DNA of 64,000 nucleotides from Dioszegia crocea (taxonomy: Eukaryota; Basidiomycota; Tremellomycetes; Tremellales; Bulleribasidiaceae): NCBI GenBank assembly GCA_001600615.1, contig BCKK01000005.1, positions 744,001-808,000 on the forward strand, read 5' to 3'. A program made the translations under genes and the position numbers. The notes beneath the pieces are model-generated. The model was not told the DNA's origin. It did no database searches and saw nothing but the letters and a program-made list of their open reading frames with translations. Shown here in pieces: positions 37,050-48,372 of the stretch (its first letter is position 1; every line of letters begins with the position of its first letter).

Positions 37050-37552
37050 GTTGGATGACAATGGCAGGCGTAGGTTTGGAGGGAGAGGATACAGTATCGA
37101 TCGCTCGAGCGAAGGAGGGTAGATGGGGACAAGGGGGAAATGATTTCGGTAGCAGTTGAATCAAGCCAGACCCAGACAAGACGAGTCCTTTGAAGGCATC
37201 CGCTGAACTGAAGGGATCCTGTAGGGCTCTCCAGGCTGGCTATACACTCGGTCTGATGAGTGAATGGGTGGTGAGATGGGACCTTGACCTTGAACGCGAA
37301 TGCGACCTAGCGCCGAGTTTCAGATTTCAGATTTTCCCCTGAGTGGCAAGCACCGCTCCTGTGTCCAGCCCGCGTTATCAGGTAACCGCATACATATATA
37401 GAGCAGCAAAAGATAAGGGATCATCTAGCCTAGCGCAAAGACAACCACACATTGAAAATACTGACAAACCCTTCTCCCACCATTCTCCAAATCCTCAATC
37501 AACCAGAAACTAAGGGGAAAGGCAATACCGAAGCCAAATCGACAGTCCTTAT
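37050..37552. other. intergenic, ABC transporter promoter and syntaxin 3' end
   Basis: About 500 bases, AT-rich around 37390-37480, with TATATA near 37395. It also holds a 20-bp word (37311-37330) that recurs at 59634-59653. No gene. Confidence 0.45.
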
Positions 37553-38826
37553 TTAAGCATTTCTCTTTGTTATGCCGTAGTAGAGTCCAAGTGCCAGGGC
37601 GATGATGGCGATGATAAGGACTGCGATGTCAGCTGAGAACAATATGCAGGGGACTATACACGTACCACAGATCCAGAAGCAGATCCACTTCTTCCGCCTG
37701 GCCTTCCTTGCGGATATGACGGCCCGGTTTGTCTGGTTCAGTCTATGTTGTCAGCTTCTGTAGGCGGATGATGACGAGTCAACTGACCCCTCCTTGACGT
37801 CGTTGTCTACGCCCTGAGCCTGAGTCTCAATGTTGACCACAGCCTCGTCCTGCTGCTCGACCAACATGGCCATCTCGTTAAACATCTGAGCGAGCTCGGT
37901 AAGGGTCTTTTCAATCTTCTGAATCTCGAGATGTCGCTCTTGTACCTCCTTGTAGGCACCGCGAGCCGCGCCATATCGGTTTGAGTTGAGCAGCTGATCA
38001 TTAGCATTGTGTCACATGGCAAAACTTACAGCCTGGGAGAAGACCTGGGGATTGTCACTTTCAACAACCTGCCTAACTTCCTCTTCGGTAGCTTGGGGGT
38101 TGACGATTCTGTACTGCCTCTCCACTCTAGCCCCAACCTTCTTCCTAAAGTCCTTCTCGATGACCTGGTGCTCGTTCAAAAGGGAAGTGAAGCGAGTCTT
38201 GACTGTCTGGCACTGAGTCTTGGCCGCCTTGTCGCCTTTGGCGAGTTTGAAAAGACGCTTGATTTGGCTACTGCACTCTTCGCGCATGGTACGAGCTTGG
38301 TCGTTGAGCTGGCCGGCGTACGCGGCAGCCTGGGCATCGGTCGAGGACTGCAGAGTGAGCTTTGATCCACATGAATTGCTGGGGAAAGTGAGCTCACCAG
38401 AGACTGCTGGTGCGCGGCTCGCACCGCCTGGATGAGCTCCTGCAGCTGACCCAAAGAGCTGTTCGTCTGGCTCAACTCGGACCAGAAGTCCTGTCCGCCG
38501 GCAGCGCCACCTTGGGCATATCCCTGCTGCTGGCCATACTGCTGGTTGCCGTAAGGGTTGCCGGCGTCCTGAGGAGCGGGCGCGCCATACTGTTGTTGCT
38601 GGGCGTAAGGGTTGCCGCCGCGGGCTTGGCCAATTACGCCGTTGGAAGGGGGGTAAGAGGGCTGGGGTGCAGAGGCTTCATCTCTATTCATTAGCACAGC
38701 ACGAGGACCAAGGGTTGATCGCGGGCCTCACCCGTAATTACGGTTCTGGACAATCAGCACTGGACGCGTCTCTCACATCCCGCGAAAAGAAGAACTCACA
38801 ACACCGGCCAAACGATCTCTTGCCAT
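37553..38826 (-). CDS. SSO1: plasma-membrane syntaxin, Sso1/Sso2 type
   Basis: Qa-SNARE for exocytic vesicle fusion at the plasma membrane. Two tiny 5' exons (MARDRLAGV and NRNYG) precede a Gln/Tyr/Gly-rich leader with repeated NPYAQQQQYG and NPYGNQQYG. The Habc domain starts DFWSELSQTNSSLGQLQELI and includes CQTVKTRFTSLLNEHQVIEK. The SNARE core reads VQERHLEIQKIEKTLTELAQ MFNEMAMLVEQQDEAVVNIE when joined, with the zero-layer Gln in LVEQQDE. A Lys/Arg-rich linker (SARKARRKKW) leads to the membrane anchor VLIIAIIALALGLYYGI. Seven short introns; about 300 residues. The start at ATG 38826 follows from the exon chain. Confidence 0.9.
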
Positions 38827-38840
38827 CTTGAATCAGAAAA

Positions 38841-38884
38841 GGGGGGGGTTGAGTTGAAAATAAAGGGGGGTGGGAAGAAAGATA
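38841..38884 (+). other. G-run cluster in the syntaxin leader
   Basis: Runs of eight, six and three G on the plus strand. The syntaxin mRNA therefore has matching C-runs just upstream of its ATG. Confidence 0.5.
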
Positions 38885-39778
38885 GGTAGGTACGGATGCA
38901 GCCAGCTGCGCGTCTAGATTCCAACCTTGGCTCGGACTTTTTTTCACTCGTTACGAGTTATAAGTTTGCGCAAGGCGAGGCTGTTATCTTTGCGAAGACG
39001 ATGACGAGGCGAGGTGAGACTTTGGGAATCAAGGTGCGGTCGGTCCGAGATGTTGGTCGTGTCTCGGAGGGGGACGTGTTGACTAGGCGGAAGAGACGCG
39101 TTTCAGGTGAGTGGGGGAAAAAGGGGCGATTGAGTTAAGGGACCTTTATGCCTTTATCGGGGCTTGGTCGAAAGGAAGATCGGGACTGTATGGACACGGG
39201 CTGTATGTGTACCGTATGTGAGGGGACGTGTAGGAGTAAGAAGGGATGGAGAGCGCGGCAGAGAGGCAGAGGGGGCGAGGCGAAGGCGGTGTGACGAGAG
39301 CAGACGATTGACCGTGACGACTTAGCGGAACCAAATAGTGCCACCCAAATAGCGCGTAGCAATCGGCCACCCTATCACATCATGTCACCATATAGGTACT
39401 CGTACTTGCGATGCTCAGACAATTTCCGCGCGATCAGCTTCATCGCTGTACAAAGCAGGCGGTCTCTCAGCAGAAGAGTTCTCCTTCTGCTCATGGCGGT
39501 TGTGGATGCAGCTTCCGGACTACCGATCCGCCGAATCTCCGACCCCGAGTGCCGACACCGCCGGCACCGGTCCCCGTAATCGTTCAGACTGACACCTGAC
39601 TACATGTCTCACACACTCATCCCAATGATTATCATTTCGGAGAAGATGGCCTGATCCTAAGCCCTGTCTCACGCTTTGAGGTCTGCAAGACAAGGGGGAA
39701 GGCTCGGAATGCTGCGTGTCAGGGTGTCCGTACCCTCGAGAATGTCAGCTTTGATCGGTTTCATGGGTTCGTAGTGGG

Positions 39779-39784
39779 TATAAA
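39779..39784 (+). promoter_or_regulatory. TATA box of the secreted glycine-rich gene
   Basis: TATAAA 155 bases upstream of the ATG at 39939, in the correct orientation. Confidence 0.45.
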
Positions 39785-39938
39785 GACTGGGGCGAAGTCT
39801 TGCGATCCCTCTTCCCGTATCTCCCCTCTCACCTTGACTGCGCAACAAAGTGTACTGCCGATCGCTCCGCAGGACTTATAAGGTCAGTCCAAAGATCTGC
39901 ATGCCTGCAGTTCTCCGCTGACGACCACAGCTCCAAAA

Positions 39939-40630
39939 ATGCTTCACCTCTACACCTTGCTCCTCGCATTGGCCTCTCTGAGCCTCATCGATGCTCGAGC
40001 TATCCACATTCCATCCGAGTATGAACTCACACAACAAACCATCCGTCGTCCACACTGCATAACCGATACGGACTGTGAACGTCTTGGACTCCCTTTCCTC
40101 CCGCCATCACCTCCTCACTCGGACATCCCATCCCACCCCAACCCCCTCGATGGTGTCGTCTACACCTGCGGCCCCGCCCAGACTATCACAGTCACAGACG
40201 CCATGGCCGGTCGATACATGTACGAAGTCGTCGGAGCGCAAGGGGGCGACATGACGGGTACATCGTATGGTGCTCCCGGTACCGTCGTCCGTGGCTCTAT
40301 TGCCCTCGAGGCTGGAGCGCACCTTGTTATTCAGCCCGGGTGTAAGGGGGACGATTCGCCAGATGCGGGAGGAGAAGGGGGTGCCTCAGTGTTTTACACT
40401 GCAAGCCCCCATGTAATCATCAAGGCGGCAGGTGGGGCCGGTGGGAATGGTGCTATGATGGGTACGTATCGTCTCGTATAGTATGGTGTGCATATGCTGA
40501 TGTTGCAGTACCTGGGAATAACCAAAACGTCATATCTACGAATGGTGCCGAGGCGTCCTTGTCGTATGAGAACGCAGACACGCCCGCTCTTACCTCGGGA
40601 GAGGGGTACATCGTTTGCCGGCTTGCCTAG
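39939..40630 (+). CDS. secreted protein with ALK-like glycine-rich domain
   Basis: Signal peptide MLHLYTLLLALASLSLIDAR with likely cleavage after the Ala near residue 19. A pro-like segment with CITDTDCERLG and a Pro-rich stretch follows. The main domain reads YTCGPAQTITVTDAMAGRY, YEVVGAQGGDMTGTSYGAPG, VVRGSIALEAGAHLVIQPG, then GGEGGASVFY and VIIKAAGGAGGNGAMM. This pattern (VGAQGG, GxPGxVxGxIxL, GGxGG-A) matches the glycine-rich domain of ALK/LTK receptors and related bacterial and fungal exported proteins. An intron near 40462-40509 joins in frame to VPGNNQNVISTNGAEASLSY and stops at TAG 40628. About 215 residues. An alternative 3' splice would add a transmembrane helix and a basic tail (see the segment at 40664-41265). 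Confidence 0.7.
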
Positions 40631-41414
40631 CGCGAGAATGAGGGTGGGACGTTCAGGACAATCTAATATTAGGGATGATATGCATACTAGGCTTTTTGGG
40701 ATTGGCTATCTGCATGACCATTCGATGGATAGTGATACAACGAAGGATACAACGAAAGGCTGAAATGACCACCCTCGAATGGGTTTATATACATCCAAAA
40801 AGGCAAAGATTTCTTAGCCCTCGAGTTGAAAACATACAGATGACTTTCTCGCCTTTTACTAGAAAGACCCGTGTTGTCGGCTCATATGGGGGCGTTCAAT
40901 TTCTCGAAAAGACCTATTCGGTCCCAACATATATAAATATCTCTTTTTGCCATTTCTCTGAGGTGTTTTTGGACCTCAGAGCGAGCTACAGACCTACTGC
41001 ATCTATCCTCTCGTATGACCATACCCCCATGCATGACTTACTGACTCTCCAACTTCCATTTTGTTCGCAATCAGAGGCAAAAAGACCGACTGGGCCACCC
41101 CCAAATTTGATTCCGCCACGCGACGCGCCGAGGTTTCACTTCACGTCCATTCGAAAGTCAAACTGCAGGCTGCATTCCTCATCTTGTTTGACCACTCATC
41201 ACTCACTGAGACTATCTGTTCTTGCCCTTGAAGCATCCTGGACGTATTCGCTAGCAGCAAATTAGTCATTGAGCTTACTTCGGACCGACATTTCCATCCA
41301 GTACGAGCTTAGATCCGAATCTTGCCGCTCGCCGGTTGTTTGACTCCTGCCGACCGACAGTTGCTCTATTCGACACTCACTCATCCTCAACGTCGCTAGA
41401 AGAACCTTCGGAAG
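40631..41414. other. region between the glycine-rich gene and CDK1, with an open frame carrying a TM helix
   Basis: Contains a plus-strand frame from about 40657 to 41265 with no stop for over 200 codons. It starts with DNLILGMICILGFLGLAICM, a good transmembrane helix, followed by RRIQRKAE, a stop-transfer-like basic cluster. It lies in the right place to be a further exon of the secreted protein. The last 150 bases must serve as CDK1 leader. TATA-like stretches lie near 40787 and 40928. Confidence 0.4.
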
Positions 41415-42927
<1,513 letters not shown>

Positions 42928-43153
42928 ATTGAACCATTGCCCCTGCCCGCCATACTTCTCTCCGTCTTCCGTGTTTCGACATGTATCCCGTATTTCAATA
43001 CAGCCTGTCCCATTCTTTGCGGCAAGTACCTCTCGGTCTCTTCTTACACGGTCTGACAACTGTGATCCATGCCAAGCTGCAACGCTCGTACTTTAACATT
43101 TGACCCAAAATTGCCATTCTTGTGCATAGTCAATATACATGTACTTCTCACCC

Positions 43154-45105
43154 TTACGCCTGGTACTCGTCAGGCCCAATCATCACTGGGGCATCAGCGT
43201 CCAACCATGCTCAGCTTGTCTTCTCGAAAGACGGAGAACTCACACTCGGGTCTGACTCGCTTGTCAAACTCCTCAGCTGTAATCTTGCCCGACTCGAGCG
43301 CCGACTCCTTCAATCTGAAAAGTCAGTTTACCGCTTAACTCTCTGACCGGATCATCAACTCACGTCAACCCCTTCTTGTGAGCATTCTTCGCAATGGCCG
43401 CAACGTCATCGTAGCCCAGCACACTGTTCAAACATGTCGCCCTGGAATCCATCAGCTCTAATCCGGCCCCAAATACTAGACTACACTCACAGCATCAACG
43501 ACTCATTCATAATCTTATCAATCCGGCTCTCGTTCGCCTTGATACCCACCACGCAATTCTTGGTAAAGCTACTGCTTCCGTCCGCTAGGAGTCGAATAGA
43601 CTGGAGGAGGTTTTTAATCATGACGGGTTTAAAGACGTTTAGTTCGAATTGACCATATGAGCCTGCGATGGTGATGGTTGTGTTGTTGCCCATGACTTGT
43701 GCGGCAACCATGGTGAGGGCTTCGCACTGTGTTGGGTTGACCCTGCGATGTTAGCGTATACCTCGTAGATGACGCAGGCGAAGAGACCCACTTTCCAGGC
43801 ATGATACTGCTTCCAGGCTCATTTTCAGGTAATTCCAATTCGCCCAACCCGCACCGGGGTCCAGATCCGAGGTATCGGATATCATTGGCAATTTTCATGT
43901 AGGATACAGCGACGGTGTTAAGGGCTCCGGAAGCCTCGACGAGGGCATCGTGTGCTGCCAAAGCCTCAAACTGGGCCAGTCAGCTAGGGGTCCATTTGGG
44001 CCGGGAATCAGCGAACCTTGTTGGGAGCAGTGATGAATTGGTAACCGGTAATGTTGGAAATTTCAGCAGCCACCTTTTCGTCGAAACCCTTGTAGGTGTT
44101 AAGACCCTGCAAAGTAAGCTTAAATTGTATCATCCATGAAGAAGGCTGACTTACAGTGCCGACAGCAGTTCCACCCTGAGCCAGCATGCTCAGATTCTTA
44201 ATCGTCCCCTTGACCCTCTCAATCCCCCTCTCGACCTGGCAGACATACCCCGAGAACTCCTGGCCTAGAGTCAAGGGAGTAGCATCCTGCAAGTGTGTTC
44301 GGCCAATTTTGATGATGTGCTCGAAAGACTTTTGCTTTTCTAGCAACGCAGCGTGGAGCTCTTCCATCGCTGGGATAAGTTGAGAGTTGATCTCTACCAC
44401 CGCAGCAACGTGCATGGCCGTGGGGAAGCTAGCCGTCAGCTGAAGGTTCAACGAAACAGAAAAGAGGGCAACTGACGTATCGTTGGAACTCTGACTCATG
44501 TTGACATGGTCGTTGGGGTGAACGGGCGTCTTGCTCCCTAGTTCTCCACCCATAATCTCGATAGCACGGTTCGAAATCACTTCGTTGACATTCATGTTGG
44601 TCTGCGTTCCCGACCCAGTCTGGAAAACGACCAACGGGAACTCGTCAATGAGTTTACCCGAAATCACCTCGTCGGCAGCTTGCGAGATTGCGTTGGCTAG
44701 TTCGGGCTTCAGGCCGTATGTCTGGTTGACGTGTGCTGCGGCCTTCTTGAGGACACCAAATGCTTTGACGAGGGGTGGTGGCATGCGCTCAGTGGGTCCA
44801 CCTGATTATCAGCAGTGGAGGCATTGGACAAAGTGGGAGACGGACCAATATCGAAGTTGATCAAACTTCGCTGGGTCTGAGCACCCCAGTATCGGTGAGC
44901 GGGCACTTCGAGCCATCCAAACGTATCCTTCTCTTTCCTGATCTTTTCGGCCATGGTTGCTGATGCAGAGAACGTTCGGAGCGCAGTGTAGGTAGCGGTT
45001 GGGATACGACGGGCTGAGAGCTGTACGTGTCAGCTTTGACGGCTCTTTCTTCGGGCAGCAACAACTCACGCTTGTAGCCGATCTAAGAGCAGTGCGAGCG
45101 AGCAT
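43154..45105 (-). CDS. FUM1: fumarate hydratase (class II fumarase)
   Basis: TCA-cycle enzyme converting fumarate to L-malate, with a second cytosolic role in the DNA damage response in yeast. The N-terminus [20 protein letters not shown] is Arg/Ser-rich without acids, a mitochondrial presequence. A second in-frame ATG with strong context precedes [18 protein letters not shown]. Motifs: [63 protein letters not shown]; and [20 protein letters not shown], the fumarase GSxxMPxKxNP region. The C-terminus ends [15 protein letters not shown] after an intron with branch GCTGATG, stop TAA at 43154. About nine introns, roughly 500 residues. It shares a 282-bp promoter with ECO1. Confidence 0.93.
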
Positions 45106-45387
45106 CTATGTGTGAAGGGAAGCTGTATTGGAATGTGGTCAGCTGGTATAGATGTTTCGGTTGCAAGTATACCCGCACCGCGACACAAGGTGCCTCGGAC
45201 CATTTCGGATTTTTCGGGCTTTAGGCCGGCGCCACGTGGTGCAAGTCACGTGAAGATCTCAGACGCGTCGCGGGCTGATTTCGAGCGCGTCCAGCTGTAT
45301 GTAGCTCGGTCTTACCTTTGCGAGCCCTGCCTCTATCTTCGGATCCTTCTTGGTTGCCAGATAAGTCCGAGGGAGCCTTTGCAGCAA
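45106..45387. promoter_or_regulatory. bidirectional promoter, FUM1 / ECO1, with E-box and MCB-like site
   Basis: Divergent promoter of 282 bases. Contains CCACGTGG near 45234, TCACGTGA near 45246, and ACGCGT at 45263-45268. ACGCGT is the MluI cell-cycle box bound by MBF at G1/S genes in yeasts, and CACGTG is the Cbf1/bHLH site. Assignment of factors is by analogy only. Confidence 0.45.
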
Positions 45388-46917
45388 ATGTCCGACGCAG
45401 GGCCTTCTTCGGCCCCTCTGGCGCCCGTCAGTCCATCTTCGCCACCGAGGTACGTTCCTTCACACGCATACTCCCACTTGTGCTGACATTGCACAGACTG
45501 AAGGCGACCCGCACATACGGTCGTGCAAGACCCCGGCACTCTTCTCCAGAGTATGGCTCTTTCTCTACCTCATCATGGCCCGACCGCTCTTCATCGCCCA
45601 TGCCGTCCTCACTGCTCGTCACACCGCCTTCATCCCCTCCGCGTCCTACCAAACGCCCTCGTGTCGAAATTGCGAAAGACGACGAAGATGGACATGAGTC
45701 CGCTGAAGATCTCTTGGTGGAAGAGACGACGGTGAAGAAGGAGAGCGTCCCGATTGTTCCAGCAAAAGTGGTCGTAGGCGGAAAACAAGGGACCCTCAAG
45801 GGGTTCTTCACAGCCGTCCCTCGACCGAAAGTCAAATTGCCATTACAACCAGCAATGACAGTCCTCTCGCCTAGCCCTAACACATCTACTACATCTTCGT
45901 CATCTATCACATCCTCATCATCCTCGAATCCATCAACATCTCGAAAATCCGCTCAGATTCCTAATCTACAACAATCCCATCTTATGCACCTGCCACTGCT
46001 TCAAAGCTGCAAGGCGTGCGGTATGACATATGTTCGCGGAGGAGAAGATGAGGGTGTCCATGCGCGGCATCATGGGAGGGTCATGCGGGGTATACCGTGG
46101 GAAGGGTTGGGTAGACGAGTGGGGAAGAGTCAAGGAAAGGGGGCGGATAGAGGCGATAAGGGATGGAAAGAGCTGGCAGAGGTGACTTTTGGGTCTGGGG
46201 CCAATGTGGGTAGGGGTCGGGTAGTAGTCTGCGACGGATCGTGGGGCGGGGTCAAGGTGAGTTGGCTTGGGCGTATGGACTTAAAGCAAACTGACACCGT
46301 CAGTTGGAAGACATCCTCGCCACTGTCGACTTATCCCTCTCTTCCCCTCCACTCCCACCTGCTATTCTCGACCGCTGCCGCATCTTTCTCCTGCTCACTT
46401 CCTCCCCACCTCCACCTCCAAAATCAGCATCAGGCAAACGACAACGCCCAGACCCAGTCATCAGTGGGAAAGGCAGATCATCCAGCGGAGGGACAGGCGA
46501 GCGAATCGTCAGCATCGTCGTCGCTCAGGGTATCAAATGGGCTATGCGAGTTTTGCCCGCCGCTGAGATTCAGGGTGGAGTGAAGGGAATGAAAGTGGTC
46601 GATTCTGGCGGAGGGATACTGTGCGAGTGAGTTTAACCCTAGGGCTGGGATGTGCAAATACTGAAGTTTGTAGCCCAACTCCTCTCGATACCCCTCTTGG
46701 TATTCACAGACTATACACCATCCCGTCTTATCGCTCTCTCGGCCTAGCGCATGCCCTCCTCGAGTCCACACGTGAGAATACTGTATATGGATGTTCTTTC
46801 GATCCGGCCAAGGGACAAGTTGCGTTTTCTCAGCCGACGGAGAGTGGGCGGGCGGCGATGGAGCGGTGGGGCGGAGGGGCCGTCAGGGTATTTGTGGATG
46901 ATGAGAGTCAGATCTAG
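45388..46917 (+). CDS. ECO1: cohesin acetyltransferase Eco1/Eso1/Ctf7
   Basis: Acetylates the Smc3 cohesin head during S phase to establish sister-chromatid cohesion. Starts MSDAGPSSAPLAPVSPSSPP. A long disordered N-terminus includes KQGTLKGFFTAVPRP, an exact PCNA-interacting PIP box (QxxLxxFF). The C2H2 zinc finger reads CKACGMTYVRGGEDEGVHAR HH in sequence order, as in the family. A GNAT-like acetyltransferase domain follows. The C-terminal exon holds IHRLYTIPSYRSLGLAHALL (the acetyl-CoA-binding Eco1 block) and VYGCSFDPAKGQVAFSQPTE SGRAAMERW. Three introns; about 455 residues, longer than yeast Eco1 because of the N-terminus. Confidence 0.88.
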
Positions 46918-47617
46918 GCGATCAGTCTTGGGAATTGCGGTTGAGTCAGCGAGGGAGGGCCTGGGATTGTGACGGGGAAGATCTGGGGCGGTCGATCGGA
47001 TATATTATTGCTTCTTTGCTGATATAGTTTGCCTATAGTATCTTGTAATATACACATTGCCATTGCCACAAGAAACAGACATTGAAGGTCTCAATGCTGC
47101 CTATAGTAGTGGGGGAAACTCTGAAACACTCGATGATCACGATGAAACACGCCCAGCATCATGATGTCGTAAGCTTCGATCCAATGCTCCAAGTCCAGGG
47201 ACCGCCAACGTCACAAAGACGACCTCATCGCGCAAAGCTGTTGACATCGGACCGATCTTGGACCGATCTGTCGAGCAACTGGAGATCCCGCTATAGTAGC
47301 GCTCAGGGCAAGGGATTTGCTGGAATCGGAGCCAAGCAAACCTTCAGGTGACCCATGATTGATTCCCGTAAACCCGGTCGGGATCGGAATGATGTCAATT
47401 GGGAGGATCTGTCGGTGGTGCTTGGACCCTCTATGACGCGTGATGTCTAGTCAGGTGACTGTAGTTGACGGGGCTGTTGCCTGATGATCGAGTATGTCCC
47501 CACTTGATATATATAGCAGCCTCGATCCAGCCATTCGACTTCCGTTGCCCCATCCACACTTCCAGTACCTAACAACTTTCACCCCAACACCCACATCACC
47601 TCACAACCACACACACA
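46918..47617. other. 700-bp promoter region of the small stress-type gene
   Basis: No gene seen. Contains ACGCGT near 47436 and a clear TATA box at 47508. Confidence 0.45.
47508..47515 (+). promoter_or_regulatory. TATA box
   Basis: TATATATA about 103 bases upstream of the ATG at 47618. Strong TATA boxes are typical of inducible fungal genes, which fits a stress-type product. Confidence 0.5.
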
Positions 47618-48137
47618 ATGTCGACCGAACCCGGACACTCCAGCGAGGACCACATGAAGGCCGATGGTACCCCCGACATGCGCTTCAAGGAGGTCAGTCA
47701 TCTTCATGCCTGCCCCAGACATACCCTGCACCTTTCTCTCCCCCGTGTTCCGTACCAATCATAATCAATCGTTTCATTGCTGACGATTGCAGAACGGTGG
47801 TGGTACCCACGGTAACCAAGGCGGACGCGAGACAGGCTTTGAGGAGATCGGAGACGGTACTTCTCGGCTAGTCACCGAGGGCACAGGCGAGGAGGCTACC
47901 TACAAGCCTACCGCTCATGGAGGCAAGAAGGAGGACGGGACTGATGACAAGCGTGAGTACCCTTTGCCTCCTCCTCTCCGCCATTGCCCATACGTATTGC
48001 TCTGCCCACATGTATAGGTTGCTGATGGCACAGGTGTCAGCTCAGAGCACGGCTTTGGAGGTGATAAGGAGCGAGCGTCTGAGGCTGGCAAGAAGGGTGG
48101 TTCGGCCAGCTACGACAATGGTGGTTTGACCCAGTAG
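47618..48137 (+). CDS. small hydrophilic stress-type protein
   Basis: Three exons give about 112 residues: MSTEPGHSSEDHMKADGTPD then MRFKE, NGGGTHGNQGGRETGFEEIG and so on, ending EHGFGGDKERASEAGKKGGS and NGGLTQ. Both introns have GCTGAC/GCTGAT branch sites. The protein is Gly/Lys/Glu/Asp-rich, lacks hydrophobic segments, and carries a DGTPDMRFKE element and a GF...ASEAGKKGG element like the KGG stress repeat. These features recur in small fungal proteins induced by stress or stationary phase and in LEA-like proteins. A protective function is inference. The strong TATA box and long upstream region fit high, regulated expression. Confidence 0.7.
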
Positions 48138-48372
48138 TTTAGCTTGTGAATAGGCTCTAGTTGGGAGGTGGAGTAAAGTGCAAGAAGACAACATGCAAAT
48201 AGTCAAGAAGCCTTGTTCCGTGTCTCTTTACCATGACTGTGCGCAATGAGTTGGTGCTGTTCATCACCATATCCGGCGTCTACACATGCTTTGCTTTGGA
48301 AAATCTAAGGTTTTCCTCCCCGTCCTCGTAACAGTATAATCACACTCATACATGCCAAGCTGGAACCCCTGA

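Larger units (their letters stand above)
38827..39938. other. 1.1-kb divergent intergenic region
   Basis: Promoters of the minus-strand syntaxin and of the plus-strand secreted protein. It contains G-runs at 38841-38884 in the presumed syntaxin leader and a TATAAA at 39779. No coding frame stands out. Confidence 0.5.
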
